DNA of 64,000 nt. Source: Isoetes taiwanensis. Lineage: Eukaryota; Streptophyta; Lycopodiopsida; Isoetales; Isoetaceae. This document shows positions 21,055 through 32,089 of this stretch, piece after piece. The stretch covers positions 3,686,573-3,750,572 of the forward strand of contig JAJEKV010000083.1 in NCBI GenBank assembly GCA_021234155.1, in the 5' to 3' direction. Numbering within the stretch: the stretch's first letter is position 1; the number at the start of each line of letters is the position of its first letter. The notes beneath the pieces were generated by a model. The model was not told where the DNA came from, did not search any database, and saw only the letters and a list, made by a program, of their open reading frames with translations. Position numbers and translations under genes: made by a program.

Positions 21055-23524
21055 GTGTCCAGCCGGGGGAGCCCGAGCATCGAAAGCACCCAAATTATGA
21101 GAAACGACATTACACTTTTCATTCCCGACAACCCGGGGAAGGTTGTTAGGCCACCAAAGCTTGCTCGTATCACCACTGTAATGCTATCCTCACTTACGGG
21201 GAGGACCTTGTGTTGCAAGAATAGGTGTTGTGTCGAGGTTCTCTAGGAATCAAGTTGTTAACATGCGAAAGGAATTCCTTGCCATGAAATCAAGTGATAG
21301 GGTTACTTTTGTTTATGACATGTTAAGCCAACAACATGAAAGGTCGAGAGTGGGACGGCCGGTGCCGCAGGGGAATCTCGTTTTAAAAAAGGGCGTGGTA
21401 CCTTGGTCTCGGATCTCAAAGTCGGTGATCACGAAATGGAAGGCCCAATTTCTTGAGGGTGCACGCAAGGCCGAACATGGTAACCGTGGCACCTTGAAGC
21501 CTCGCCCTCGACGTTGGCATGTGAGGCCGTGTTTTCCATGTTCGTGAGGGAGAAACGGTGAATCCTTGCCCCACCGTGAAAGGTGGAGAAAACGAGGAGG
21601 GATAAGAGAGAATGTCGAAGTTGCCTCGCAATGTTTACTGAAGTCCAAATTCTAGAAGAGGTTAATGCAGAGGTTGTGGCATTGACTGGCAAGAAGGTAT
21701 CACCGACAGGTTTTCATAGAACGTGGAGGCGGAGTTTCCGGGACGTCAGTATCGCAAAGAAAATTGCATTCTCCAAATGCGATACATGTGAGGTGATCCG
21801 TACGAAGTTACTGAAGACCAAAGATGAAGGAGAGAGGAGGATGTTGCATGATGAAAGAAGAGCGATAGATCGAGCAGGGCCTGGGTCGCATTACACACAA
21901 TCTTGGGTCGTGGAGATTATACTCCCACGGTATCCCTACCAATATCTTTGTATTATTCACGACAAAATGGATCAAGCCAAAACAATGATTCCAAAATTGC
22001 AACAATCTGTAAAGTCTCTCTGGAGACTTGACAAGCTGAAAACGACATTGACTGGTGCATTGACTCATGGTCATGGGAATGGATCTTATGGAAACTTTGC
22101 CCTGGACTTATGGCCAGATGACTCTAACTTCCATGTAGGTTCTTTGAATAGCATCTTGAAGAGATTAGAGATGGGGCACTTAGTATGCAGAGGCCACCGC
22201 CGGTGCCCTGAATCATCTGCTCCAAAATGGGTCTCCTCATTGCGAGACACAACGGCCTTGGAGTCAAAGTTGTCACTATCCAATACCAGCATACCTGCTA
22301 ATTTGCCACAGGCACAGGGACCATCATTGAAGCCTCTGCCCAAGATACTTTATTTGCAGCTGGACAACGCATCTGGACAGAACAAGAATAGGTATGTCTT
22401 CTCCTATCTTTCTTACCTAGTATATCTTGGTGTGTTTGAAGAGATTGAGCTAGGGTTCATGATGCCCGGTCACACACATGATGATATCGATGCCTTGTTT
22501 GGTAACTTCTCTACATCTTTAAAGAAGGCAGAGGTGCTCACAATGCCAGAACTACTGTATGAATTCCACAAATGCAACTTGAATACACCCGTCCCCTATG
22601 TTGTTGACAAAGTTCCGGATTGGAAGGGTTTTATAGAAGGCTACATACCGGATGGGGATGATAGATTGACAGTCATACCACCCCTCTAACTTTCAGATTC
22701 GCTATGAATGGTGATTGGCCACCATGTATTACAAAAACTAGACCCACTTACCCGGATTGGTTGCCCACAGTGGAATAAAATGTGGAAAGAAAAAAGAGGA
22801 CGGGAAGCCCATGATGCCGTTGGATATCCTAAGCCGCTTCCTCCCAAGAAATCGGTGAAGGACCTTGGCACAACTGCGAAAGCAAGATCCACAAGCATAT
22901 ATTGCATTGGGTTGCTTGTTCAACGCCTAACAAAGGTGCTCGAAGCGCCAACTACTCGCACGCTCACGCCCAATGATTGAATATTGGATGAAACTCTTGC
23001 AAGAACTCGGGAACATCAGCAGTGACGAAGGCACTTATAATGACTTCTGGCCATGTACTAGGCAAGCACAAGCTCCACCTCATGTAGCTGTAGTGGTAGA
23101 GCCAATTGCTACTATCACTCCTCCTTATGTCGGCCCCTGGAAGGACAAACCTGTGCCGGAATTCAACCCATACAAAGATTTGAAGAAAGGTATGTTTATT
23201 ATGGCACGCCCTGATGATGTGTTGTGCCCAACTTGGGTGGGCCTAGCTACTGAGGACCCACAAATGGATGATAAGAAGGAGAACTTTGAGACTATTCTGG
23301 TGACTTGGTGGGAGCCAATCCCAGTGAGGAACCAAGTCTACCCAGCTAATTATGCCAATTGTTGGAAGAAGAGATGGAGGCCAACGACTGCAAGTGACCG
23401 CATAGAAGTGGAGACTATCGACTACGCTTGGGAGCCATCAAACAAGAAGAAGATACCTAATACTATTAAGATACCCGTGCATGCTGCTGAGGCATATGCA
23501 GCACTCGCAGGGGATGTCAACTAG
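21055..23524 (+). pseudogene. DUF7869-like transposase of the 12.6-kb element, interrupted
   Basis: Order seen: a cysteine cluster GRTLCCKNRCC (about 21,205), MRKEFLAMKSSDRVTFVYDM (21,262), a basic linker with EHGNRG (21,470), the 368-codon frame 21583-22689, and a C-terminal frame 22973-23524 with NCWKKRW and AWEPSNKK. The main frame has KCDTCEVI (a CxxC pair), IIHDKMDQAKTMIP, the strand LYLQLDNASGQNKNRYVFSY and MMPGHTHDDIDALFGNFS. The Asp of HDKMD, the Asp of LDN and the acidic DDID cluster are candidate DDE-type residues, by analogy. At least three frame changes or stops (near 21,240, 21,550, 22,687 and 22,975) break it unless introns explain some of them; CTTTCAG at 22,692 could be an acceptor. 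The stop at 23522 is 85 bp from the right end of the element. Family assignment is from memory of the motif. Confidence 0.75.
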
Positions 23525-23585
23525 TGTATGAAAATGAGTCATTCATCCAAGTCTACTAAAAAATGGTCCATAAATTCAGGTATTG

Positions 23586-23609
23586 TCCATAATTAATGAA
23601 ATTGTGCTT
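23586..23609 (-). repeat. Right terminal inverted repeat of the 12.6-kb transposon
   Basis: Inverted partner of 10993-11016 (22 of 24 positions match). Just inside it, GTCCATAA occurs twice (about 23563 and 23586), which could be a subterminal binding repeat. Confidence 0.9.
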
Positions 23610-23613
23610 AATA
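23610..23613. repeat. Target-site duplication, right copy (AATA)
   Basis: Matches 10989-10992. The gypsy reading frame resumes immediately outside it on the minus strand. Confidence 0.85.
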
Positions 23614-25834
23614 GAGAAACGTGAAATACTGGATGGAGCCGAACAGCTGGAGGGAGCTCGGGCCGGAATGTCACATTGTTGATCCGAGCCGTGATCCGGT
23701 AAGGACCAAGGCGACGATAGTCAAGCTTGTTGCATGATCGTGAGGTAGGGAGATCCCTATGAAGAAGCAAGACAAGGTCACCAACATGAAATTTAGGAGC
23801 TTCCTGCCGATGCAAATCAGCATAATGCTGATAGCGTTCCTGTGCTCGGTGAAGATGATGCTGAAGATTCGATTGAAGAGCCTGGAGTTTCTCAAGTCGA
23901 GATTCGGCACTAGGATTGACCGAGTCACCGCCAGCGACGCTAAGGGACCAACGAGGATGCTGACCAGAGTTCAGAAAGAACAAAGTCTGGCCAGTGGAAG
24001 CATGTATTGAGTTATTATAGGCAAACTTAGCTAGTGGAAGATAATCGACCCGATCACCCTGCTGATAACTGATAAAGCACCTTAAATATTGCTCCAGAGT
24101 CTGATTAGTGCGCTCTGCCTGCCCATTACTTTCTGGATGATGACCAGATGTCAGTGAGCGGTCGATATGCAATAACTCCAAAAGCCGCTTCCAAAAACCT
24201 GCGACAAACTGCGGTCCACGATCGCCGACGATAGTATCGGGCAAGCCGTGAAGTCTGAATACTTCACGAAGCAGAAGATCCGTTATTCCCTCACTGGTAA
24301 TGGTGATGTTGCAGAGAATAAAATGAGCCATCTTAGAGAAACGATCAACAACCACCATGATGGTATCATAACCCCGAGAGACTGGCAGCTCCAGAATAAA
24401 GTCTATAGAAATACTCTTCCAAGGTCCATCTGGTACCGGCAGTGGTTGAAGAAGGCCATAAGGAAGATGTCTTGGAACCTTCGCTCGACAGCAGACATTA
24501 CATGATCGAATAAAAGCTTCGACAGAGCAACGAAGCCCAGGCTATCAATACTCTCGACTAATAAGTTCAAGAGCCTTGGCTACTACAAAGTGTCCGACCA
24601 TAGATGAATCATGGCAAGCCTGGAGAACCCGAAGCCTAGAGGCACCATCTGGCACATACAGAAGCCCATCACGGAACAGGAGTCCATCTCAAACCTCAAA
24701 ACGATCATAGTCTGATCGATTTGCTGAGAAGATGATGCAGAGCCAAGGTGTGAGAATACATCTTGAGCCAATGGATTAGAGGGTAGAGATGCTCGAACAG
24801 ACTCCAACAAGGCCGTATCATGAGGCCTCTCGAATAAAGTGAGGGCCATAAGCTGGAACCGACCAGACCCTATAATAACCTGTGATTGTTGATCAAATGC
24901 AGGATCACCTAGCTTGGGCTCAAGGTAGGAGCGTCAAGACAAGGCATCAGGCTTCCATTGGAGGGATCCAGGATGGTACTTGATCACAAAATTAATATGG
25001 GATAATACTTGAGTATGCCACTGGGCCTGGCGACGGTTGAGCACTCGAGCAGACTGACAATATTTTAGATTTCGATGATCTGTGTAGACTGTGACCTTAT
25101 AAGGAGATCTCTCCGGGAAACGTCTCCACTCCTCCAAAGAATCCACTATCGCCAACAACTCCTTGTCATAAATGGGATAGTTGATTTCAGCAGCCTGAAT
25201 CCGTGAATGATAGGCGATTGGATGCAATTCATGGTCATCCCCCTCCTGTGACAGAATCCCTCTAAGAGCAAAATCAGAAGCATCTATTTCGACAACATAT
25301 GGACACAAAGAATCTGCATGAGCAAGAACTGGTGTCGTGGTGAAAGCATGCTTCAAAGTAACGAAAGCAGATTCCGCTTCTACATTCCATTCAAATGGCA
25401 TGTCTTTAACCGTGAGGCGTGTCAAGGAAGGGCAATCTCCAAATAATCCCAAATGAAACGCCGATAGAAATTGTCAAACCCAAGAAAACACTGAACATTT
25501 CGAATGGATGAAGGTGTTTGCCACTCCAGAACAGTGTTACCTGTTTGGGATCCATAGAGACTCCATGTGGAGTGATATGAAAGCCAAGAAACTCCACATT
25601 ACCCTGCTCGAACTGACACTTCTCAAGTTTGGCATATAACCCATGCTCACGAAGCTTCTGAAGGACATGTCGAACATGCCTCTCATGTTCTTCGAGAGTC
25701 TTAAAATAAATAAGAATATAATCCAAATAGACGATAACAAAAGTGTCTAAGAACTCTCGAAAGACATCATTGGCTATATGCTGAAATACTGCTGGAGCAT
25801 TGTTAAGTCGTGAGGCATATGAGAGGGACTCCAA
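23614..25834 (-). mobile_element. Ty3/gypsy pol (RT, RNase H, integrase), 5' half of the split element
   Basis: Fossil chromovirus pol on the minus strand. From high to low coordinates: the second half of the reverse transcriptase (DVFREFLDTFVIVYLDYIL, about 25,760), RNase H (VEIDASDFALRGILSQ, about 25,290; TDHRNLKY, about 25,080), the integrase core (VVVDRFSKMAHF, about 24,350; GDRGPQFVAGFW, about 24,240; SNGQAERTNQ, about 24,125), and the integrase C-terminal LHPVFHVSLL at the transposon border. It is broken by a handful of lesions. Its 3' part and LTR are at 10,237-10,992. At 25,835 it abuts a LINE piece, so its own 5' end, gag and 5' LTR are lost. The same family recurs at 37,510-38,905. 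Confidence 0.9.
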
Positions 25835-25837
25835 AAC

Positions 25838-27170
25838 CTATGGAAAATGGTCAGAAATGGAGTTGCTACAGTCTGACGTAATGAGAACTTGATCCCAAAT
25901 ATCCAGATCAGTTGATGAGGTATAGAATCTGTCTAACAAACAAAAGGTTCTCTCAGGTCCTTTTCTTTTATTGCTCCAGGAATAAGTGGCTGAGGAGGAA
26001 GGGGGATGATAAACAAAAGTTCCAATAATCTTGTCCCATTTCACTCCTTTCATTTTTAATCATATTTAATTTCTTTCCCAGTTTCTCATAGCATAGGGGA
26101 GTGTTATTAAAATCCCTTGCTAAGAGCCAATTATGAACCTGTTTTTGTCCTTCAATCCAAATCCTCATTTCACTCCACTGCATTTCTTTCATGAGGCTCT
26201 GTTGAAGCATAGACATTAATGATGCCCAAAAGATGACCTTTAATGTCCAAAAAACTGACATACCATCGACCCGAAGGAGCTGCATAAGAGCCAGAGGATG
26301 AAAATCCTTTCCAGATCGTGAAAATATCTCCTTCTGTACCATTAGCAGCAGCCCAGGTGAAGCCACTCCCTGGAAAAATCCAATCCCCTAACTTAGAAGA
26401 TTCAAAAGAAGGAAGCCTATGCTCCTGCAATAGAATGATGTCTGCTTTCATTTTTTGAATGGCTATCAGAGCCCTTTTTCTTTTTAAAGGACCCTTTATG
26501 TCTCTAAGATTCCAACAAACAATCTTCATGAAGATTTATTTCCAGTGTTGGAAGCAGGCCCATCCAAATTGAAGAGGACCATTTTCTTGTGCTTTTTCTT
26601 AGATGTCTGTGGGGTATAAAATTCATCAAATCTAGATTGTGCAGGGGATGACATGACTAAGTCATTGGTTGGGTACACCTCTTCCAAACTGTCATCCACA
26701 GTAGCCCCTATATTTTGATCACCATGAATAGCTTGAACAGACTGAAGATCTGCAGATTGGATTTTTGAGCTCTCTCTAATGGCAGAAGGCTCAGCACAAT
26801 TTGGAAATTTTGGCTGTTGCTTTAAAAGCTCACCAATATCTCCTTGATTTCCAACCTCAGAGTTATGGATAAAAGGCACTGGTTGTTGCTTGTGAAGCTC
26901 ACCAATGCCTTCCAGATATGGTTTATCAGGACCAAGAAAAAGGTTCTGAACAGGAAAATTAGTGACCATTATTTTAGATGCATGAGAGCATTCACCTTTC
27001 TCCAGAACAGGAGAGGAGGAAGCAGACAAAGCTCCATTTTCCAGTGTTGGCTCCTTAATTGTAATTCCACGATTTAAGACCTTTACACTCCCGGGAGCTG
27101 TGGTTAAGACTTCCTTAAGCTTGTCAAAGAAAGCTTGAACATTCTGAATCTAATGTTCGACCCATAATCG
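25838..27170 (-). mobile_element. LINE 5' part: ORF1-like region and endonuclease
   Basis: On the minus strand, 27029-26526 encodes a Ser/Gln-rich ORF1-like or ORF2 leader segment. Then 26529-26170 starts with MKIVCWNLRDIKGPLKRKRA and has IILLQEHRLPS and YASTEPHERN, the N-terminal motifs of the AP-type endonuclease of L1-like LINEs. 26053-25838 continues to SISDHFP, the SDH box near the end of that domain. There is a frame change near 26,170. The element stops right after SDHFP at 25,838, so RT and 3' tail are missing. That is the reverse of normal 5' truncation and points to later deletion or recombination. Confidence 0.87.
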
Positions 27171-27754
27171 AACCATCTCCAAATGACAGACATGCAGTTT
27201 GATCATTACATAGAGTGTGATTATTATTATTAAAGCGACATTGCAGATGTTTATAGAACTTTGCTTCTTCTAATGGCAACTTAGAATATAGAGGATCTGA
27301 TAGACAAGATCAAATGGGGAAAGAGTTCAAATTGCATTATCCAGCCTAATGTTTTTGATGACTTTGCCTTTCCTTGAGACCTACAGATTCTAATCTACTA
27401 TTCTTCAAACTTTCTCCTCATCTAACTGCTTGGCCCTTTAAACGTGCTCAAGACATCAATTTCACGACTTGACAATACAGTATCACCAAATTTTGATGGC
27501 TGTGAGTCCATATCTCAGGTTAACTATTTCGACCTAAGACTATCATATTGTGACACAATTCTGTATGGTTTCAAATTATAGGGACATATGCCCATGCACA
27601 TATTTGGTTTTTATTACATCATATATACAATAAAGATATGATCGTCCTCACTGTTTTGTATTGGCTTACTTTTTGGTTAACCTTGACCAAGGGTAATTAT
27701 CATGTTATGCTTGTTTTCTTATAATAATGAATAATCTTTCCTCCAAAAAAAAGG
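27171..27754. other. AT-rich spacer, no gene
   Basis: Ends in CTTTCCTCCAAAAAAAA (about 27,738-27,752), which could be the 3' tail of a short plus-strand retroposon ending at the gypsy border. Otherwise no motif is seen. Confidence 0.35.
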
Positions 27755-30560
27755 GTGGTTTCGACCCGTTCGACTTTCGATGCTTAGTGAGGTCCTAAAG
27801 AGGAGCCACCCACTTAGCAAAGTCCCTGACAAACTTCCTATAAAACCCTGCAAGGCCGAAGAAGCTTCTTACTTTTGCCACATTTTTTGGTGTTGGCCAG
27901 TTGATTATTGCTTCAATCTTGGATGGATCGGTGGCGATTCCTTCGGCTAACACTACATGGCTTAGGCATTCCACCTTTGGTGTTGCAAAATGTCACTTTG
28001 AGAGCTTACCAAACAAGCGGTGTCTTCTTAACTTCTCCAAGACTCTCCTCAAATGGATCACATGGTCTTCTATTGATTTCCTATAAACCAAGATATCATC
28101 AAAGAAGATGATGATAAACTCATCTAAGAACTCCCTGAAGATATCATTCACCAAGCGCATAAAAGTTACTGGAGCATTTGATAGACCAAAGGGCATAACT
28201 GTGAAATAGTGCCCATATGGCATTCTGAAAGACGTCTTATGAATATCTTCCTCCTTGATCCTCAGTTGGTGGAATCCCGACCAATCAATTTTGCAGAAGA
28301 TCCTTGCTCCCTGGAGCTGGTTCACAAAGTCATCAGCCCTTGGCAATGCATACTTGTTCGATATCATTTGCTTAATAAGTTGTTGATAATCAATGCACAT
28401 TCTTAGACTTCCATCTTTCTTCTTCATAAAAAGAATGGGAGCTCAAAGGGCGATATACTTGGTCGAATGAATCCAAGCTCTTGCAATTCCTGCAATTGCT
28501 TCTTTAGCGCAATTAGCTCCGAAGTGCTCATCCTATAGGGAGCCTTGCTAGATGGCTTAGCATCTGGTGCGAGAGTGATCTCACACTCCACTCCTCTATA
28601 AGGCAGTAGCTCACAGAATCTGGAAAGATATCATGAAACTCCTTAATTAGCTTAGCAACTGCCCTAGGTAATTGCTTTAAGGTTACCTTCTTCCTCTTAT
28701 GCTTATGATCTGGCTCAATGACCTCTAGCCTAAGGATGTATTCAACTTTATCCTTCAAGATGCATCTATGCAACTGCTTCAAAGACATGCACTGCATTAC
28801 AGAGGGGATTCCTTACCTTTGACCACAAAACGGTTGCCGTTGGGCACCGTGATCGAGATCTCATGCTTAACGCAGTCTACCATTGTCTTCGCCGAGTTCA
28901 GGAACTCCATGCCAACTATAAGGTCATACCTGCCGATATCCATAACTTCTGCACCCATGCTCAATTTGGTTCTGCTTAGGCCTATGTCTAAAATTGACTC
29001 ATCTTTTTTTGGTGTGGCAAATTGCCCCACTTGCCATACTAACCGACCTTGATTTCGACGTAAAAGTCTTAGACTTCAACAATGCTGCTAACCTGGACGA
29101 AGCAAAATTGTGGAAGCTGCCTGTGTCTATAAGGATTATATATGGCTTATCATCTATGATTCCCTCTGCTGCTATGACTGTTGCCGACTTTTCACATTAT
29201 CCATTTCAATTGCAGCACAAACTTTACACTCACCTTCAATGAAGTCCTTGGCCTCCTCTTTCTCATCATAATTGTCTGGCTCCGTGGGTGACTCCCATCC
29301 TTCGACTTTTGCCAAAACTGCTTGCATGACGAATGGGTAGTCGTGAATGTTCCGGCTGGAAGCACCTGAAGCATAACTTCTTCCTAATACATTCCTCTCT
29401 ATTTTCCTTAGGTATATTGTCCAAGAAATGCTTTATTGATCTCCCTACCGAGGACTCTGGTGTCTGTTGCTCTCTGAATGAGGCTTTCCTAGGCTTTCCT
29501 GTCTCCTTTACCATGTGACATGCTGGCCTGCTGGTGTGGTACTTGTCTGCCTTGGGATGTAGGAACCCATTGCTTTCCCTTTATTGTAAAAAGACTGTTT
29601 CTGCGCTGGTGTTTGAGGTGCCTCCTCTAAGCTCAATACTTTGTCCTCTGCTTCCCATACTGTCCTCAGATTAATGTCTCGGACAAGCCTTTTGATATTG
29701 TTGTTCATGCCTTCAATATACCCATCTATTGCGTGCCTTTTTATTATCCTTGGCACATTCAATCTTAGCCTCATGAATTCTTCTGTGTACTTAGCCACTG
29801 ACATGTTCCTTGATCAAGGCCATAGAACTGCTGCATTTGCCTACTTGTATGGGATCGTGAACGTGAACATAGTGTTTCTGGAATACTTTGTTGAAGGTCT
29901 TAACATACAATTGTTCCTCTTCAGCCTGTAAGACTTTGCATATCCCTTCCACCAGATACGTGTTGGCCCAATAAAATTTGCAGTTACTACCTTGCCAATA
30001 TCCTTGTTTTTCATCCCATACGAATTCCCAAATTCTTTCATCTCATCAAGCCATGCGTCGGCTTCCATGCCTGACCTGTCCTTCCTTGAAAATTGTCCTA
30101 GCTTACGAGTTTTCCAGACATTACTCATGGTGCTATCTATCTTCTTCTGGTAGTTCTGCTTTACGGTTCCTATGCCTGCCATGAGAGCTATCTAATTCAC
30201 TCTTTGAATTTGTTATTTGATCCGCTATTTGGCGACTACCTGAGACTAGAGCTCGAAGGGCTAGGGCTCTTCCAATTTCTTTTCTTCCTTTTCCTATCCC
30301 TATGTGCCGCTGGTGCTACCTCCTGCTCTGGTTGGTCCCCCTATCCTGAGAGGTGGTGGTGGAGGTGACATCGGTCCACACTCTTCAACTTGCATGAGTG
30401 GTGTAGCCAATTGCACAAGTTGTGCCATCTTGTTACGCATCTATACCCGATTAAGCCTATTGATTCAAGCAGATATGTCGTTCTCTTCATCAGGCTATCT
30501 GCCAAACAAGTTCCCAGGTAGCAAATTGCATTGCCGGCCTTAGTTCTCCTGGACATGCGA
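27755..30560 (-). mobile_element. Second Ty3/gypsy element: gag, protease, reverse transcriptase
   Basis: Fossil on the minus strand. From high to low coordinates: gag (about 30,550-29,500, with MSVAKYTEEFMRLRLNVPRI and a knuckle-like CFRCFQPEH near 29,400), aspartic protease region (YDLIVGMEFLNSAKTMVDC, about 28,930), and reverse transcriptase (MCIDYQQLIKQM; IDWSGFHQLRIK; MPFGLSNAPVTFMRLV; FFDDILVY) to about 27,760. RNase H, integrase and LTRs are absent. Its RT differs clearly from that of the 23.6-25.8 kb element, so it is another family. It carries several breaks. Confidence 0.88.
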
Positions 30561-31394
30561 GGCTAAACCGAAGTTTCTAGCTACAAGTATTAATAACACA
30601 TGCTTATCATTCAAAGTTATTTGTTATTACGATCCTTCTATATTGATTTATTTCAAAGATAAAAGAAATCACAATAAAACAGGATGATAAGATTGCAATA
30701 ATTGTGTCTATTAATCATATCATAGTTATACAATTTTAACTCAAAAGTTAAAAATAATACACTTGATGATTTACAACATTTCAAGTTATTACAAGCTCGG
30801 TTTAAACTCACGATCGGCGCTTGGACTTGAAAAACTGCTTGTTGATGTCAATGTTTCAGAGGATGTTTTGTGAATATCCGCCCTCTAAAGCTCGAGCCAA
30901 CGAGTGCTGGAAGCTCCAGTGCCATGGCTGCTACTATTGCTAGGGGTGCATCGCGTAAGTGCCCTCATGCAAAATCCAAACTGTACAGTGCTATTGGCCT
31001 CTTGAAAAGAATAATGTGATCCGTGTTCTTTTTTATCTTGGCATGCTTGCCAAACTCGATAGTGCTGTGAGGAGAGCAACAACCTATTTCCCCCTTGGGC
31101 TGAACTCCTTGTGGTTCACTATCATCTACCCCTGGCTTAGAGCTGGAAGGTAGTATTGAAGGGCTTTCCCCCTTTGGGGTCCTGTCTTTGCTTTTCCTAC
31201 CCCTGTTCCCTCCCCCCCTCCCCCCATTGAGTTGTCGTAGATATCTGGTGCCAAGAGGTCGTCATGATCTCTCTTCATCGTGATGGCGCTCTCCAAGTTG
31301 ATGTGAGCTTTTTCTCTCATGTTGCTCGATCTGAGAGGCCAGCTCATGCTTGGTCCTCTGTCTAGGTATAAGTTCCTTTGGATTTCTTGGAACT
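30561..31394. other. Unassigned, probably retroelement debris
   Basis: AT-rich to about 30,780, then mixed sequence with a C-run near 31,205-31,230. No motif is secure. Confidence 0.35.
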
Positions 31395-32089
31395 CTTCTG
31401 CTGATATTGTGACGTTTCAGCAATACTTGGTTAAGTGGAAACACTTACCCACAGAGGACGCAACATGGGTTCTTAAAGTGGATTTCGATAAGACTTACCT
31501 AGACTTTATGAAAGAATGACAGGGCCGAACCACGACGGTAAGCATAGTGTGTTCCTAGTGCGGCAGGGGTCATATGAGCGAGATCTAGCAGGGATCATTC
31601 TAGGGGTTGGGTTACATGCATCTTACCTGGGGAACTGGGCATATAGGCATTCATGATAGGATGCATTCGTCTCCGGCTATAATGGGAATATTGCCATTCC
31701 TTACGCAGCGACGACATGCCAGCCATAGGCATGATAGGATTCTTGCATTCATACTTTTATTTATTTATAAGGGGGTGGTCCCTTCAACCACACTACTTAA
31801 ATTATTTCTTAAACACTAATGTATTCACTTCCACAGGCCAGTAGAGCGTACTGATAAGCTGCAGAATAACCTGGGCCTCACTTCGCAGGCCAACTTGTGT
31901 TTTTTAAATTTTATGTTTGAAATGTACTCTTGAATGTAATATTTTATTAGTTATGTGGGAAAAAGGACTTTTGTCCTGCTACCTGAATGTGTAACCCTTG
32001 TCATCTTCAATAAATGACAGTTATCTTTTCCATATTGACTCTCCACTAACTCTAATGTCGATGACAACATTAATCCAAGGGCGGAAGAA
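31395..32089 (+). mobile_element. Ty3/gypsy 3' end with chromodomain remnant
   Basis: The plus-strand frame has QQYLVKWKHLPTEDATWV, the central part of a chromodomain, followed by a stop and an untranslated stretch. A polypurine tract (AAGGGCGGAAGAA) directly precedes the LTR at 32,090. It is the 3' end of the element that owns that LTR; upstream parts are lost. Fossil. Confidence 0.8.

Larger units (their letters stand above)
10993..23609 (+). mobile_element. 12,617-bp DNA transposon (Sola-like?) with unknown cargo, inserted in a gypsy element
   Basis: Seen: 24-bp inverted ends, a 4-bp AATA duplication, and an insertion point inside a gypsy pol frame whose two halves flank it on the same strand. 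The right 2.5 kb carries a decayed DUF7869-like transposase. The left 9.5 kb has higher GC than the surroundings, an unrecognised cargo of ORFs, and a palindrome family found only here. Known: Sola elements make 4-bp duplications and occur in land plants. DUF7869-type proteins with a DN-GQNKNR and H-H-DID signature are, as far as I recall, transposase-like. Inferred: this is a Sola-type or related element. Polintons and hAT or Mutator elements fit less well, since their duplications are 6, 8 or 9 bp. The insertion is younger than the gypsy copy it interrupts. Confidence 0.85.

Noticed and set aside
10993-23609. Polinton, other viral insertion or giant-virus fragment
   Set aside because: The hairpin-rich, foreign-looking cargo suggested it at first, but the ends are 24-bp inverted repeats with a 4-bp duplication and a transposase-like protein. 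I see no capsid, polymerase B or packaging ATPase text.
28000-28430. 27.8-30.6 kb and 23.6-25.8 kb gypsy pieces as one element split by the LINE
   Set aside because: Both contain the same RT region with different sequences, so they are two elements of different families.
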